Of a stretch of 64,000 nucleotides of DNA, positions 20,877 through 30,383 are shown piece after piece. The stretch comes from Pythium myriotylum (lineage: Eukaryota > Oomycota > Peronosporomycetes > Pythiales > Pythiaceae). Made by a program: the position numbers and the translations under genes. The DNA lies in contig JALJCQ010000017.1 in NCBI GenBank assembly GCA_023091665.1, positions 2,790,001 to 2,854,000 of the forward strand, written 5' to 3'. Under the pieces are notes generated by a model, which was given only the letters and a program-made list of their open reading frames with translations, was not told where the DNA came from and searched no databases. Within the stretch, counting starts at the first letter, position 1. Each line of letters begins with the position of its first letter.

Positions 20877-22747
20877 GTTCGAGCGATGCCTAATCGAAAG
20901 TGGTCCATCACCTGAGAGGCACCAGCTCGCCAGGTGGCATGCTCAGCGAGGGACTCGGTCACTGGACCACGTCGCGTCGTCGACTCTCTGGCGCGACGAC
21001 GCCAAAGTGCGCACGAGCCACGAAGTTGGCGAAGGTGGCCGGACCAAGTCATTGAACCTGAGGCCAATCCACTCGCAATATGACGATTGAGGAAGTCGGC
21101 AGCACGCCTTCCAGACAAGATTCCAGTGCAGTTGCGTCGGCCTTACAGAGATGTCCAGTTATGTGAGATATGCAGAGCAAGTGTGGATAGTCCGGATTCT
21201 GAATTTTTGCCTAGCGAGCACACGATAACCCAGACTCTCGCGGTCCTTCTCGTTAAGTCACAACGGACGATGTACTTTATGCCCTTGCACCTGAGCGTCT
21301 GGCCACGGATGATCTCCTAAAAGGGACGCAAAGCTGCCTCTTCTTGATTGTGGAAGCGCACAGTGGAATTCCACCGGGCAGTCTGCGGTTGCGACCCACA
21401 ACAACACACCTGGCGTAATCGAATCTTTTGATCATGTCAAGTTCACTGTCCGAGGCATCATGACGTCTGGATAAATGTCGACAAAAAGAAGACGATCAAT
21501 CGCGAAGATACAGCCCATCGTACATGCACGATGGATGAATCCACGAGCCTCATCCATCCCACCCTGAGCTCCGAGGTTTCGACGAAGATCCGATCCAAAC
21601 AGTGGCGCAACGCTGACCGTTAATTCCCAATGGTTGGTGTTGCACAATTGTTACTCTGGACTCAGCCTTGAGTCCGGAAGCCGGCGGGTCCACGGTGGAC
21701 CCCCTCAGCGAAGGAATGACGCCTTCCGCCCTCTGTTCGGTGCGAGGGGTGAAATCTTACCCTTCGCGCCGAACGGAAATCGCATATCCACGGAGAACAC
21801 ACTCTATAGCCTTGTAGTGGCCAGCGCGCGCCCCGCTCAAGATGGCATAATGTGGATCACAGTTCAGTCGCGACTCGCCACAGCTCCTGCCACTACCGAG
21901 ACTGTCCTCTAGTTCCCAGCGAAGTCGTCATGACCACACAGTGCTGGCTTCGCTAGTGTGCAAGTCTCCTCTCTCGCTGGCTTCAAGTCGGTTAAGGTAG
22001 TTGAGAGTCTCACGTAAACTCGTAGCTGAAGCGTCAGGCATCTCGCGCTTCATTGGTGGGTCAAGGATGTCAGCCGTCCTCCCTGCCCTCGAAATATTGA
22101 CGGAGACCTCCTCGGCGCCAGGCCCATCGTTGCTAATGGATGCATCTCGGTCTCGTTGCACGGTAGGCACAGGCTGAGCCAAACGTCTCACCGACCTAGA
22201 ACTGGGCTGATTGTCGAGGTGCGTCGATGGCGGATTATCCAACTGTGATCGTGTCGGCACAAGCGCCGAAGAGCTCAGGCGCGGGGGACAAGCGCAGAAA
22301 AGACGGGCAGCGCTGCATCCCATCAGGCGCCTCAAGTGTCAACGAACAGTGCCCCGCGGCTGCCGTCGGTGACACATCCTCGCCATCTCCGTGGTCAACG
22401 GCGACAAGTGACACGATCCTCTCTTGCCTATCCGGTTTTGTCGCTGATGGATACAGGGTCTCCGATCGGCAAACTGACTCCATTTCAAGAGATATAATTG
22501 GTTGTAAAGTAAGTTGAACTTGAATATCTACCAATCCAAAGTGATATCTCCTGACTAGTCAGACCAATCCTGCAGAAGTTGGGCTTGACAGGATCGTGTC
22601 ATGCTGCTCACGATCCGGTGGGGCATCCAGCCAGGTGGACGTCCGTCTCCGGCGCGGAGACCCGCTCGACCTCTACGCGAATATGGCAGCTTGGCTGGAG
22701 GCCGAAAAGGCGGGGAGCAAAAGCGCCGGTGCAGCGCCTCCCTCGCC
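20877..22747. other. gene-poor interval, no gene recognised
   Basis: Nearly 1.9 kb with no supportable gene. A minus-strand open frame at 21928-22335 (tail with SLRETLNYLNRLEASERG) has a mildly protein-like composition, and one at 21432-21647 is hydrophobic, but neither has a recognisable domain or a clear start and splice partner. A small inverted repeat (GGTCCACGGTGGACC) lies near 21,687. Confidence 0.45.
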
Positions 22748-22763
22748 TCTCATCTCTCACTTC
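22748..22763 (+). promoter_or_regulatory. Oomycete Inr-like core promoter element
   Basis: The sequence TCTCATCTCTCACTTC, 44 bp before the ATG of the cystatin-like gene, resembles the oomycete initiator consensus (TCATTYYNCAWTTT) with a few mismatches. Position fits a transcription start. The match is approximate. Confidence 0.4.
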
Positions 22764-22806
22764 ATAATTCCTCGGCATCTACCGAAGCTCGAGTTTCACC
22801 CACACC

Positions 22807-23691
22807 ATGGCCCCTCTCGGTCGGTTTGCCTCCGTCGCGCTTGGTGTCGCTTGTTGCGTCGCGTTCACAGGCTCGGCCTTCGCGGACGACGACGCGCCTG
22901 TATTCCTCGCCGGTGTCGGCGCTCCACAGGAAGACTCGACGAATGTGCTGGCCCCAAGCAATGGCGAGGTCGCCGCTGACTCTTCTGCCGACTCGACGCC
23001 TGTTTTCCTTGCTGGTGTCGGCGCCCCGCAGGAAGACTCACCAGCAGTTCTGCTCTCTTCGTCCAGCGGTGCCGGAGCACCAACTGCCGCATCGGATGAT
23101 GACTCGGCCCCAGTGTTCCTAGCCGGCGTGGCGGCTCCCGCGGAAGATACGCCAGCGGTTCTTCTGAACTCGGGCGACTACGCCTCGACGACAGGCACTA
23201 ATGGATCTGGAGATGACGCTCCAGTCTTCCTTGCAGGTGTTGCGGCACCTGAAGATGACTCGCTAGCCATTCTAAAGGCCGATGGGTCTGCCTCGTCGGC
23301 CCCCACGCCAGCCCCTTCGTCCGCAACCAATGCAGGCTCCGGCGCCGTGCTTGGCGGTCCCACCCTTGTGCTCGGTGGTTGGCCAACGATGCCTGTCGGT
23401 GACGCCGAGATCAACTTCCTCGTGAACGTGATCGGCGACCAGAAGTACTACAACCCAGCCTTGTCGTTCGGTGTCTGCATGAAGGATATCTTCAAGCTGC
23501 AGTACCAGAGTGTCTCTGGCACCAACTTCCGTTACTCTGGCCACGGCTGCCTCGTCCAGCGTGGCTCGACTGCCATGGGCGCGTGCTCTGCAGACTGCGC
23601 TGTCGAGCAGCTCCAGATCACCATTTACACCCAGGAGTGGACCAACACCATCCAGGTGACAGACATCGCTCGCATCCAGCAGGCCGCGTAA
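22807..23691 (+). CDS. Secreted cystatin-like (EPIC-type) protein with N-terminal PVFLAGV repeats
   Basis: A 294-residue secreted protein. Residues 1-26 form a signal peptide (hydrophobic core SVALGVACCVAFTGSAFA). Residues about 28-165 hold four imperfect repeats of D(A/T)PVFLAGV(G/A)AP followed by an acidic stretch and a short Leu/Ile end, separated by Ser/Ala/Gly/Thr-rich spacers. The C-terminal 100 residues begin at GGWPTMPVGDAEINFLVNVI and show cystatin hallmarks: the N-terminal GG, the QSVSGTNFRY loop corresponding to QxVxG, and the tail LQITIYTQEWTNTIQVTDI, which resembles the extracellular cystatin-like protease inhibitors (EPIC) of Phytophthora. Four cysteines in the domain suggest disulfides. 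It is predicted to inhibit papain-like cysteine proteases outside the cell, possibly host ones. The repeated region is unusual for EPICs. Single exon. Confidence 0.75.
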   Translation: MAPLGRFASVALGVACCVAFTGSAFADDDAPVFLAGVGAPQEDSTNVLAPSNGEVAADSSADSTPVFLAGVGAPQEDSPAVLLSSSSGAGAPTAASDDDSAPVFLAGVAAPAEDTPAVLLNSGDYASTTGTNGSGDDAPVFLAGVAAPEDDSLAILKADGSASSAPTPAPSSATNAGSGAVLGGPTLVLGGWPTMPVGDAEINFLVNVIGDQKYYNPALSFGVCMKDIFKLQYQSVSGTNFRYSGHGCLVQRGSTAMGACSADCAVEQLQITIYTQEWTNTIQVTDIARIQQAA

Positions 23692-23830
23692 GCACCCTAT
23701 TTGCCGAGATGCGTCTCTGTGTTCTCTGTGCGTATCACCCCTTCGACAGAAAGTCGGGGTGGAAGTGTCGTGTTCGTGTTCTTTCGATGTACCCCACCTA
23801 AAATGCAATGTAGTAATTCCTTGAATTTTG

Positions 23831-23889
23831 AAAAGCCCACAATCATATTACTACAACATGTCTCCCTAATGGATGTGGGATCGATCTTT
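23831..23889 (+). repeat. Short inverted duplicate 's', copy 1
   Basis: About 55 bp (core CCCACAATCATATTA then CTACAACATG) matching, in inverted orientation, the sequence just after the PCMT stop at 39,759-39,813 with some 10 differences and one single-base indel. Upstream AT-rich sequence may extend the match weakly. Read here as the footprint of the left inversion breakpoint. Confidence 0.7.
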
Positions 23890-23894
23890 GCACT

Positions 23895-24129
23895 GATGCT
23901 CGCCGAGTGCCCGCCCGCAGGACGTGCGTGGCCGCGCTGTTCCGGCGCTTTTCACGCGTCTGGTCGCTGAGAAATGACTCTTTTTCTCGTGCTTGGTAGA
24001 TCCACGTCTACGGCGCCTGCGTCGCCAACATCACGGGCGGCGTCAACCGCTCGGCGTGCGAGGCCGAGTTCGAGAAGCTCAAGCAGTGCTACGCGCGCGT
24101 CGCCAAGAAAGCGGCCGGCCGTCGGTAGA
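23895..24129 (+). pseudogene. 5'-truncated pseudogene copy of the NDUFAF8-like gene
   Basis: The second exon (24,001-24,129; IHVYGACVANITGG ... LKQCYARVAKK) is intact and identical in protein to the complete gene at 41 kb, but only the end of exon 1 is present (about 23,895-23,916), without the start codon, and it carries an extra four bases (CCCG) that shift the frame just before the donor site. There is no in-frame ATG to replace the lost start. It is therefore a relic left by the duplication rather than a working gene. Confidence 0.85.
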
Positions 24130-25186
24130 ACTCTTGTTCAGAACAAGACACGAACAAAGAGGCGAGAAAGGCGGTCGGACAAGAAGAACGAACGCACAAA
24201 CGGTGAATGCAAATACCCTAGAGCACAGACTCTCCCTCCCTCTCTCTCTCTCTCTGTTGTGTTGGTTACTTTGGCTTTTGCTGTCTCCGAACTCAAGCCC
24301 TCAGGTCGCAAGCCCACCAACGTCCGATACTGCGAACTTCCAACCATCCACGTGATCTACCTGGACCATGGCACTGCAGAGCCTACTCGTCTTGGTGACT
24401 GCTGGGCTCGTTGCTGCCATCGCGATGCTGGTGGACGCGTCGGACTTCCACGCGACGATCTACAAAGGCACGCCGCCGCCCCGAGCGACCAACTCCAGCG
24501 CGATTGCGAACCCGCTCGACCTCAACGCGAGCGCCAAGGACGACTGGTACATCGCAGACCACCCGTTCTTCTACCTCATGGCCAAGATGCGTGCGCCCAA
24601 CGGTTCTTGGGTCGCCAATCCGGAGTACACGATCCCTCCGTTCACACTTGAAGAGTGGCGCAGCAACACCATGAATCGCGTGCCCTGGTGGATCCGCTGG
24701 TACGTCACGGGCGACACGCGCGCGCTGCGAAAGGAGATGGTCAAGCGGCGCAAAGATATCATCGACCACGTCGTCTCGCCTATGGACTACGGCCTCTCGC
24801 TGCGTGCTCAAAGCGTACGAGCGCAGTGGCACGAGCAGTTGCGCCACTTCTGGACCGAGTCCCTCGGCACCTACGTGATCAAGAACCTCAAGCGCAACCT
24901 CCATACGCTTCTGTTTGGCGGACTGGAGCAGTACATCCAATTCAAACTGTACATGAAGAACATCACAGCCATGAACGAGACCGAGCTGGGCTTGCACATC
25001 AACATGACCCAAGACCAGATCAAGATGTTTCAGGAGAAGATCAAGGAGGACGTGCGATGGAAGTTCACTTTGCCTTACGAATACAAGCTCCCGTCCGATC
25101 TGTCTAAAGGCGTCCAGCAGGCGATCCCGGCTGTCGGGCGAACGATCCAGTACTTCCAACCTTACGCCAACTATACGATTCGGTAC
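23895..25186 (+). repeat. Large inverted duplicate 'X', copy 1 (1.29 kb)
   Basis: This 1,292-bp block recurs in inverted orientation at 39,895-41,181 (1,287 bp). It covers the NDUFAF8-like second exon, the shared promoter and the first 270 or so codons of the large unknown gene. By hand comparison the middle (about 24,000-24,950) differs only by one TC dinucleotide in a microsatellite, whereas the first 105 bp and last 235 bp have about 6 and 11 differences. A (TC)7 tract is at 24,241-24,254. Confidence 0.92.
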
Positions 25187-26806
25187 TACAACGCCAAGGA
25201 AGATCTACCCCCTCCAACGATGCCAGCTGCCATCTCATACCCGTGGCCGTGGGGTGCACGCATCTCGCAGGTTCGCTCAATCTTGGTCGAAATTATGCGC
25301 GTCGAGGCTGCTCGAAACAGCCTCGCGAACACCAACTTATCTACAAACGATGCTAGTAGTCTGGTTCAACGCGGCCTACAAGATTATGTGAACGGCGAGC
25401 TACCAGTAGGTAGAGGTGAGGAGGAACAGCATGACGATGGGACTAGCATTGATGGCAGCACCAGTGCTGATGAAGTGGTTGATGATGCTATCAAGACAGC
25501 TGCGATCCGAAAGCTCGAAGAGCAAACGAAGGAATTTCACTTCACCTCGGGGATTCCTCACATGGATGTGATGACCGACCGCTACTCTCCTGTCCAGTTC
25601 CCATCGCTTCACGAATTCCTAAACTTGACGATTGAAGCAAACGGATCCGTGACATTTGGACACCAAGACGCCGAGCCTGACGCCGGTGATTCTCCTCAAC
25701 TCATCGACTCGTCTGCTGTCTCCCACGTTAACTTCTCGTCTCGAAATGGTGTTTACATGGCGGCCAGGTACTTCTATTCGTTTGACACGGTGGAAGATAA
25801 CTATGTGCTGCTCAAAGACTACTATCACCCGCCGACCCAGCCACCACCCCCTCCCACGGATGGGACGATTCTCGTGCAGAGTATTACCCCACAAGAGAAG
25901 ATCGCTCGACTGAAGTGCTCTGTCGAGTCGCCGTGCTGTGTTCGCTCAGGTGTGACCGTGTACACACCGTCGCTATCGACTGCTGTCTCCGAGATTTTTG
26001 GGAACTACAGTTCGAGTTCCATTCCGGTCGGTGTACGCCGTGGGAAGCGACTTGATTGGCTGATGCATACGTTCCAGGTTGCGTTCGACGCTGAGCGTCG
26101 AGTGTTGAAAGCAGGACTTTTGTCTCCTTCGACCGTCTGGTATTCCTACTTCGATCGCGACACCGACCTTCTCGCGGACGCTGTGTGTGGTTTTGTGAAC
26201 GGTTCGAAGGCAATAGCATTGGACAACGGCATGAAGTTTGAGCCTCGACTCATTTTTGAAGGGCTCGTGGGGAACACTTCGTCTCCTCTAGTCAGCACTT
26301 ACTCCCATTTCCAGACCACGAACGCGCGGACGAGGACGGCAATGTTCAAAACCCAAATGGTGCCACAGCTTGAACCTTTAAACGACCAACAGTTCCTGCT
26401 CTTTGTGGAGTTTCTGCGTGGTCTTGCAAGTGCCATGCAGACGGCTATCAACAAATATGAGCAATCAAGGGATGCTGACCCGATGCACGGCGCGATCGTG
26501 AACGCCACGCAACAGCAAGTCTACTATGATGGGCGGCTCTTTGGTGTGCTAGGCTTCGGTTACTTTCTCCCTGTGACAAACCAAGCAAACGTTGCGTATC
26601 GAGATCACAAGATTCCGGAGCCGTTCCACCTGATTATGCGCGTGTTGGTTCGACTTCAAGAGAGCCACCTCATACTGCCAGAAGAATCTATTCGTCTCGC
26701 GGCATGTGTGGCAATGCTTCGTTTTGACGTCCGGTACTATCGATGCAACGAAATGAAAGCTGGGGAGAAGTCTACCCCTCGACCAATGCAGAGAGAGTCT
26801 GCGTAG
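24368..26806 (+). CDS. Large secreted or type II membrane glycoprotein of unknown function
   Basis: An 812-residue protein not assigned to any family. It starts MALQSLLVLVTAGLVAAIAML, a signal peptide or signal anchor, and the rest is soluble-looking with at least twelve N-glycosylation sequons (for example NSSA, NASA, NGSW, NYTI, NITA, NETE, NMTQ, NLTI, NGSV). Trp/Pro-rich blocks (MNRVPWWIRWYVTGD, PAAISYPWPWGARI) and a short proline run (HPPTQPPPPPTD) stand out. Cysteines are few and mostly in the C-terminal half (SVESPCCVRSG, LAACVAML). No catalytic motif was recognised. Single exon; promoter and first third are duplicated at 40 kb. It converges with SDHAF2. It may be an oomycete-specific surface or secreted protein; function unknown. 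Confidence 0.75.
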   Translation: MALQSLLVLVTAGLVAAIAMLVDASDFHATIYKGTPPPRATNSSAIANPLDLNASAKDDWYIADHPFFYLMAKMRAPNGSWVANPEYTIPPFTLEEWRSNTMNRVPWWIRWYVTGDTRALRKEMVKRRKDIIDHVVSPMDYGLSLRAQSVRAQWHEQLRHFWTESLGTYVIKNLKRNLHTLLFGGLEQYIQFKLYMKNITAMNETELGLHINMTQDQIKMFQEKIKEDVRWKFTLPYEYKLPSDLSKGVQQAIPAVGRTIQYFQPYANYTIRYYNAKEDLPPPTMPAAISYPWPWGARISQVRSILVEIMRVEAARNSLANTNLSTNDASSLVQRGLQDYVNGELPVGRGEEEQHDDGTSIDGSTSADEVVDDAIKTAAIRKLEEQTKEFHFTSGIPHMDVMTDRYSPVQFPSLHEFLNLTIEANGSVTFGHQDAEPDAGDSPQLIDSSAVSHVNFSSRNGVYMAARYFYSFDTVEDNYVLLKDYYHPPTQPPPPPTDGTILVQSITPQEKIARLKCSVESPCCVRSGVTVYTPSLSTAVSEIFGNYSSSSIPVGVRRGKRLDWLMHTFQVAFDAERRVLKAGLLSPSTVWYSYFDRDTDLLADAVCGFVNGSKAIALDNGMKFEPRLIFEGLVGNTSSPLVSTYSHFQTTNARTRTAMFKTQMVPQLEPLNDQQFLLFVEFLRGLASAMQTAINKYEQSRDADPMHGAIVNATQQQVYYDGRLFGVLGFGYFLPVTNQANVAYRDHKIPEPFHLIMRVLVRLQESHLILPEESIRLAACVAMLRFDVRYYRCNEMKAGEKSTPRPMQRESA

Positions 26807-26982
26807 GATGACAGGACCCTCCAGTACAGTCCCGACGATTTGAGGAGATTGTGTAAACAGTAGGCCGTTTGCCCATTACCATAGAGAATGGAGAATGGTT
26901 GGTGCATCTAAACTCGCGTTTCTTTGGTACGTATGTCCTCTCTTTTGTGTTTTCTGTTTTGGGTGTCTCGATCTCTACGGTC

Positions 26983-27619
26983 TTAGTTGCTCATGTACTT
27001 CTTGTTGGCAGCGAAACCCTCGATCGAGGCCTTGCCAAGTGGCGAGCTGAAGCAGTACTCCTGAAGACGCTTCATGATCGGCGTGTCAATCTCTGGTGGG
27101 ACTGGGTCCTTGCCCGAGATGTAGTTGAAGATGTCGATGGTCTCCTGGTTCAGAATGTCCTCGTACTGCTTGAGCTCCTCGGCTGTGAGTCCCATCACGT
27201 TCTGCGAGGCCCACGATCCGAGCAGCAAATCGACTTCGAGCCATCCGCGCTGCTTGCTGCGGTAGATCACGCGCTTGCGGTTGGCCTCGTCCGCGTCAAT
27301 CGAGCGATCGCCCTGGCTGCAGCAATCCACCTCCACACCATCAGCCACCGGCCACCCACCACAGCACTGCAAACCAGATGGAAAATCGATACCTGACGTC
27401 CGGGAAGCTGCCGGCGGCCGCGACGTGCTTGGCGCGGATCTCGGAGCTGCGGTCGATGGCCTTCTGCGCCTGCTCCTCCGAGATGCCGTTGAGGAAGCCG
27501 TGCGTGAACTTGGCGTTGTCCTGCGTGGAGGAGAACGCGCGCAGGGCCGCGCTCCTGGCGGTCGCGCGCGTGGCGAGGCGGCGCGCGGTCGGCAGCAGCG
27601 TCGCGAGCGTCAGCACCAT
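26983..27619 (-). CDS. SDHAF2: Succinate dehydrogenase assembly factor 2 (SDHAF2/Sdh5), two exons
   Basis: Exons 27619-27393 and 27316-26983 encode 186 residues, joined by a 75-bp phase-2 intron (GTATCG...CTGCAG). The N-terminus (MVLTLATLLPTARRLATRATARSAALRAFSST) is an Arg/Ala/Ser-rich mitochondrial presequence. The conserved core RKRVIYRSKQRGWLEVDLLL followed by GSWASQNV is the signature of the Sdh5/YgfY family, whose members help attach FAD covalently to the flavoprotein subunit of complex II in the matrix. The helical tail (LTAEELKQYEDILNQETIDI, PVPPEIDTPIMKRLQEYC) also fits. It ends 174 bp from the convergent large unknown gene and starts divergently from V-ATPase E, 218 bp apart. Confidence 0.93.
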
Positions 27620-27837
27620 GGTCCGGGGCGTTCTCGCCGATTTCGTAGCTGTTCGTTTCCACGGCAAGTGGCTGAAATGGATGCAGAGTGATGGTATTGG
27701 AGCTCAATTCAATTATGATTCGTGGGGTGTTCAATTTGAATTGGGCGTGCAATTCAGCTTCGCGGACTTTCGTCTGTGTGATCTTTCTCGGGAAGGGAAG
27801 GAAGAGAAGACCGAGCCGCCCCAAGCAGCGAGCCACG

Positions 27838-28669
27838 ATGAACGCCAGCGATGCGGACCGCCAGATCAAGCAGATGGTGAATTTCATTCTGCAGGAGGCG
27901 CAGGAGAAGGCCAATGAGATCCGCATCAAGGTCTGTGAGCGACGACCACGAGCGCGTCGTGGCGACGGCGCGAGGCTGACGGAGAGAGCTCGCTGTGTGT
28001 ATCTGGAAATGGGTTCTCTGTAGACCGAGCACGACTTCAACTTGGAGAAGCAGATGCTCGTGCACAACGCCAAGCTCAAGATCCAGGAGGAGTACGCGCG
28101 CAAGGAGAAGGAGCGCGAGGTCAACAAGCGCATGTACGTACGCGTCGCTCCGTGAGATCGTTAGACATGGCGCTGACGGAATCTTGTGCAGTGCACGCTC
28201 GGCCGAGATTGGCGCGTCGCGACGAAAGAAGATGATTGCTCGTGATGAGCTGCTTAAGACGCTGATCATTGATGGCCAGCAGGCGCTGAAGAACGCCGTG
28301 ACGGACCAGAACAAGTACAAGGTGCTGCTGCGTGACCTGATCGTGCAGGGCCTCATCAAGCTCTACGAGACGGACGTGATCATCTCGGCGCGCCAGGTCG
28401 ATGTGCCGCTCGTCGAGTCGGTGCTGCGGGAAGCGACGGACAAGTACATTGCGACCATGAAGAAGGAGGCCAACTTGGACGTGAGCAAAGTGAAGGTGAC
28501 GCTCAACAAGCACGCCGAAGGCATGATCCCGAACAACAAGTCGGGCGGCGTGATCTTGTATGCCAAGCAGGGCAAGATCGTCTGCGACAACACGCTCGAC
28601 ACGCGCCTCGACCAGGTGTACTACGATCTCAAGCCGCAGATCCGAAAGGCGCTTTTCCCCACGACCTAA
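27838..28669 (+). CDS. V-type proton ATPase subunit E (three exons)
   Basis: Exons 27838-27930, 28024-28133 and 28192-28669 encode 226 residues, the usual length for subunit E, which forms the peripheral stator stalk of the V1 sector with subunit G. The N-terminal half is the long coiled coil (MNASDADRQIKQMVNFILQE, then AQEKANEIRIK, then TEHDFNLEKQMLVHNAK); the C-terminal half is the globular domain (LLRDLIVQGLIKLYETDVII, SGGVILYAKQGKIVCDNTLD, TRLDQVYYDLKPQIRKALFP). Introns are 93 and 58 bp with donors GTCTGT and GTACGT. The enzyme acidifies vacuoles and endosomes. It converges with the phosphopantetheinyl transferase gene. Confidence 0.95.
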
Positions 28670-28845
28670 GCGGAGATGTGAGAGATTGCATTGTGGACGG
28701 CAGCCACGAGGCAGTGAGCAGTCGATGTGTTGGTAAACAGACGCAGAACATACACACGCGGATGATACAAAGAAGCAAGAGACGGAGCGATCCATGTAAT
28801 CAGAGATGGGATCGGTTCGTTTGTTTGTTGAACTGCGTTGATGCT

Positions 28846-29778
28846 TTACGTGTGTAGTGCAAGATCCTCTATGGTCTTCTCTTTCCACTGGAAGTCATCA
28901 GGAACTTCGTACGGTTCGGTGTAATTTGACGGCAAAATGGGCCCGGGAAAGATGGAGCTGTGTGTTGGATTCCACATGTCTTCCACTGGCCCTAGAGCCA
29001 CGCTGACAACATGGGGCTCTTGGTTGTTGGATCCTTGGACCTGGTGGCTCTGGAATCTCCATCGCGTCGCGACTTGCCCGTCCAGCCGCATCATCCATTT
29101 CACGCAAGTGTCGTCCTCACAAAAGAACTCGGCCCGCAAGAGCGTGAAGCCCAGTCCAATTCCGACAGCTTTAATGTACGACTCTTTCAGCGACCAGAGC
29201 TGGTAGAAACGATGGAACTGGCCATTTTCATCCTCAGAACGACGGATATAATTCCACTCGTTCGTCGTGAAATAATCCGTGAACGCTCGGAAGAAGTCAT
29301 CGCTCATGGAGCCCGATTCACGGCGTCTCGGGCGCTCAGACAACTGCATCACATCCACTCCGACGAGAGCATGTGGATGAGCAGCGATGGCCACGATGGT
29401 TCCATGATGCGAGACATTGTAGTTCCAGCGGTCTGTCGCGTCAGACGTCTGCGCTCGCTGCCAAAACGGCTTGCCCTACACGACCGACGCCCTTGTGAGC
29501 TCACACCGAGTCGAAGGGAATCACTAGATCGTGGAGACCTCGGGAGTTCGCGCAATCCGAATATCTCGGATGGGCACATTGAAGACCGAGCCGATGAGTT
29601 GTCGCTGCAGCAGTCGGCTCGCCAGAGCCAGGCGCTGGTCTTTCGCGAACAGAAACCGCTGCACTTGGCGCTTCTCTTCGTCGTCGAGCAGCTCCAGCGC
29701 CCGCTCCCATTGCGGCGTCGCCGGCGCCCACGTCGAGACGTCGGCGATCCATCCGAGCATCTCGAGATCCGAAGACAT
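28846..29778 (-). CDS. 4'-phosphopantetheinyl transferase, Sfp/AASDHPPT type (two exons)
   Basis: Exons 29778-29539 and 29475-28846 encode 289 residues. The protein transfers the phosphopantetheine arm of CoA to acyl-carrier-type proteins, including the mitochondrial carrier and any fatty-acid or alpha-aminoadipate synthases. Motifs in order: RFLFAKDQRLALASRLL, then RTPEGKPFW at the splice junction, NYNVSHHG, the Mg-binding VGVDVMQ, and WSLKESYIKAVGIGLGF; this order matches AASDHPPT/Lys5. The 63-bp intron has an unusual donor (GTCTCC), but it is the only junction that keeps the exact family spacing between RTPE and GKPFW. The start MSSDLEMLGWIADVSTW begins right at the fold. It is divergent from the SMIM13-like gene with 132 bp between starts. 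Confidence 0.9.
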
Positions 29779-29910
29779 GGAGCTCTTCCTAAGTACGGTG
29801 GTTGAGCTCCAGCGAACTTTGGAAATGTAGCCGTCACTGTATAGGGGGAGCTGCTCATAGTGGCCACCCAGGGGAGAAAGCAAGTGCAAGAAGAGCACGC
29901 CGGAAGAAAG

Positions 29911-30229
29911 ATGTCTGACCTCTTCGTGATGGCCGCGTACCTCTCCGGCGCCGTCTGCATCGTGCTCTTCACTCTCTCGATCGGCTGGATCGTCGTGTGG
30001 AAGTACGTGCTGGCCAAAATGCCGTTTATCCAGGAGCTCTTCGACCTCAAACCGAAGCCGCCGGGAAGCGCGAACGACGGGAAGGACCCAAAGAACCTCT
30101 CCTTCAAGACGCGGTACGAATCCTATCGACGGGTGCGTGGGCTTGATCGCTGGATCCGGTTACCACCACTAAAGGAAACTGCGTGTTGTTGCGCCTGTAC
30201 AGAAGCGACAGCTTGAGGCGGATCTGTGA
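29911..30229 (+). CDS. Small integral membrane protein, SMIM13-like (two exons)
   Basis: Exon 1 (29911-30132) and a tiny exon 2 (30203-30229) encode 82 residues, the 70-bp intron having GTGCGT and GTACAG ends. A single membrane helix (AAYLSGAVCIVLFTLSIGWIV) runs into VWKYVLAKMPFIQELFD, closely resembling SMIM13 (UPF0766), in which GW..VW...L.K..F..EL is conserved. The tail is basic and polar (KTRYESYRR joined to KRQLEADL). Without splicing the frame runs on for 28 residues rich in Cys and has no similarity, which favours the spliced form. Function of the family is unknown. Confidence 0.65.
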
Positions 30230-30383
30230 TACCCTTTTTATCAACCCAGCATTTGGATTTTCTCGGCCGTGTCGATCCCGCATCAAGTGATTGGACGCCA
30301 AGATGATCACGCCACACTCGGAGGACCGCGTCGATTCCGATTTTATTATTCGTGCGCTGTCGTCTAGAATACATGACAGCGCG

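Noticed and set aside
21928..22335. Possible 3' exon of a START-FYVE-type gene
   Set aside because: Composition is protein-like in part, but there is no upstream exon or recognisable domain in 20.9-22.7 kb.
24383..25159. Antisense frame over the large unknown gene, repeated at 39922-40698
   Set aside because: It appears twice only because the DNA is duplicated; the sense frame has the signal peptide and is the one truncated sensibly at the breakpoint.
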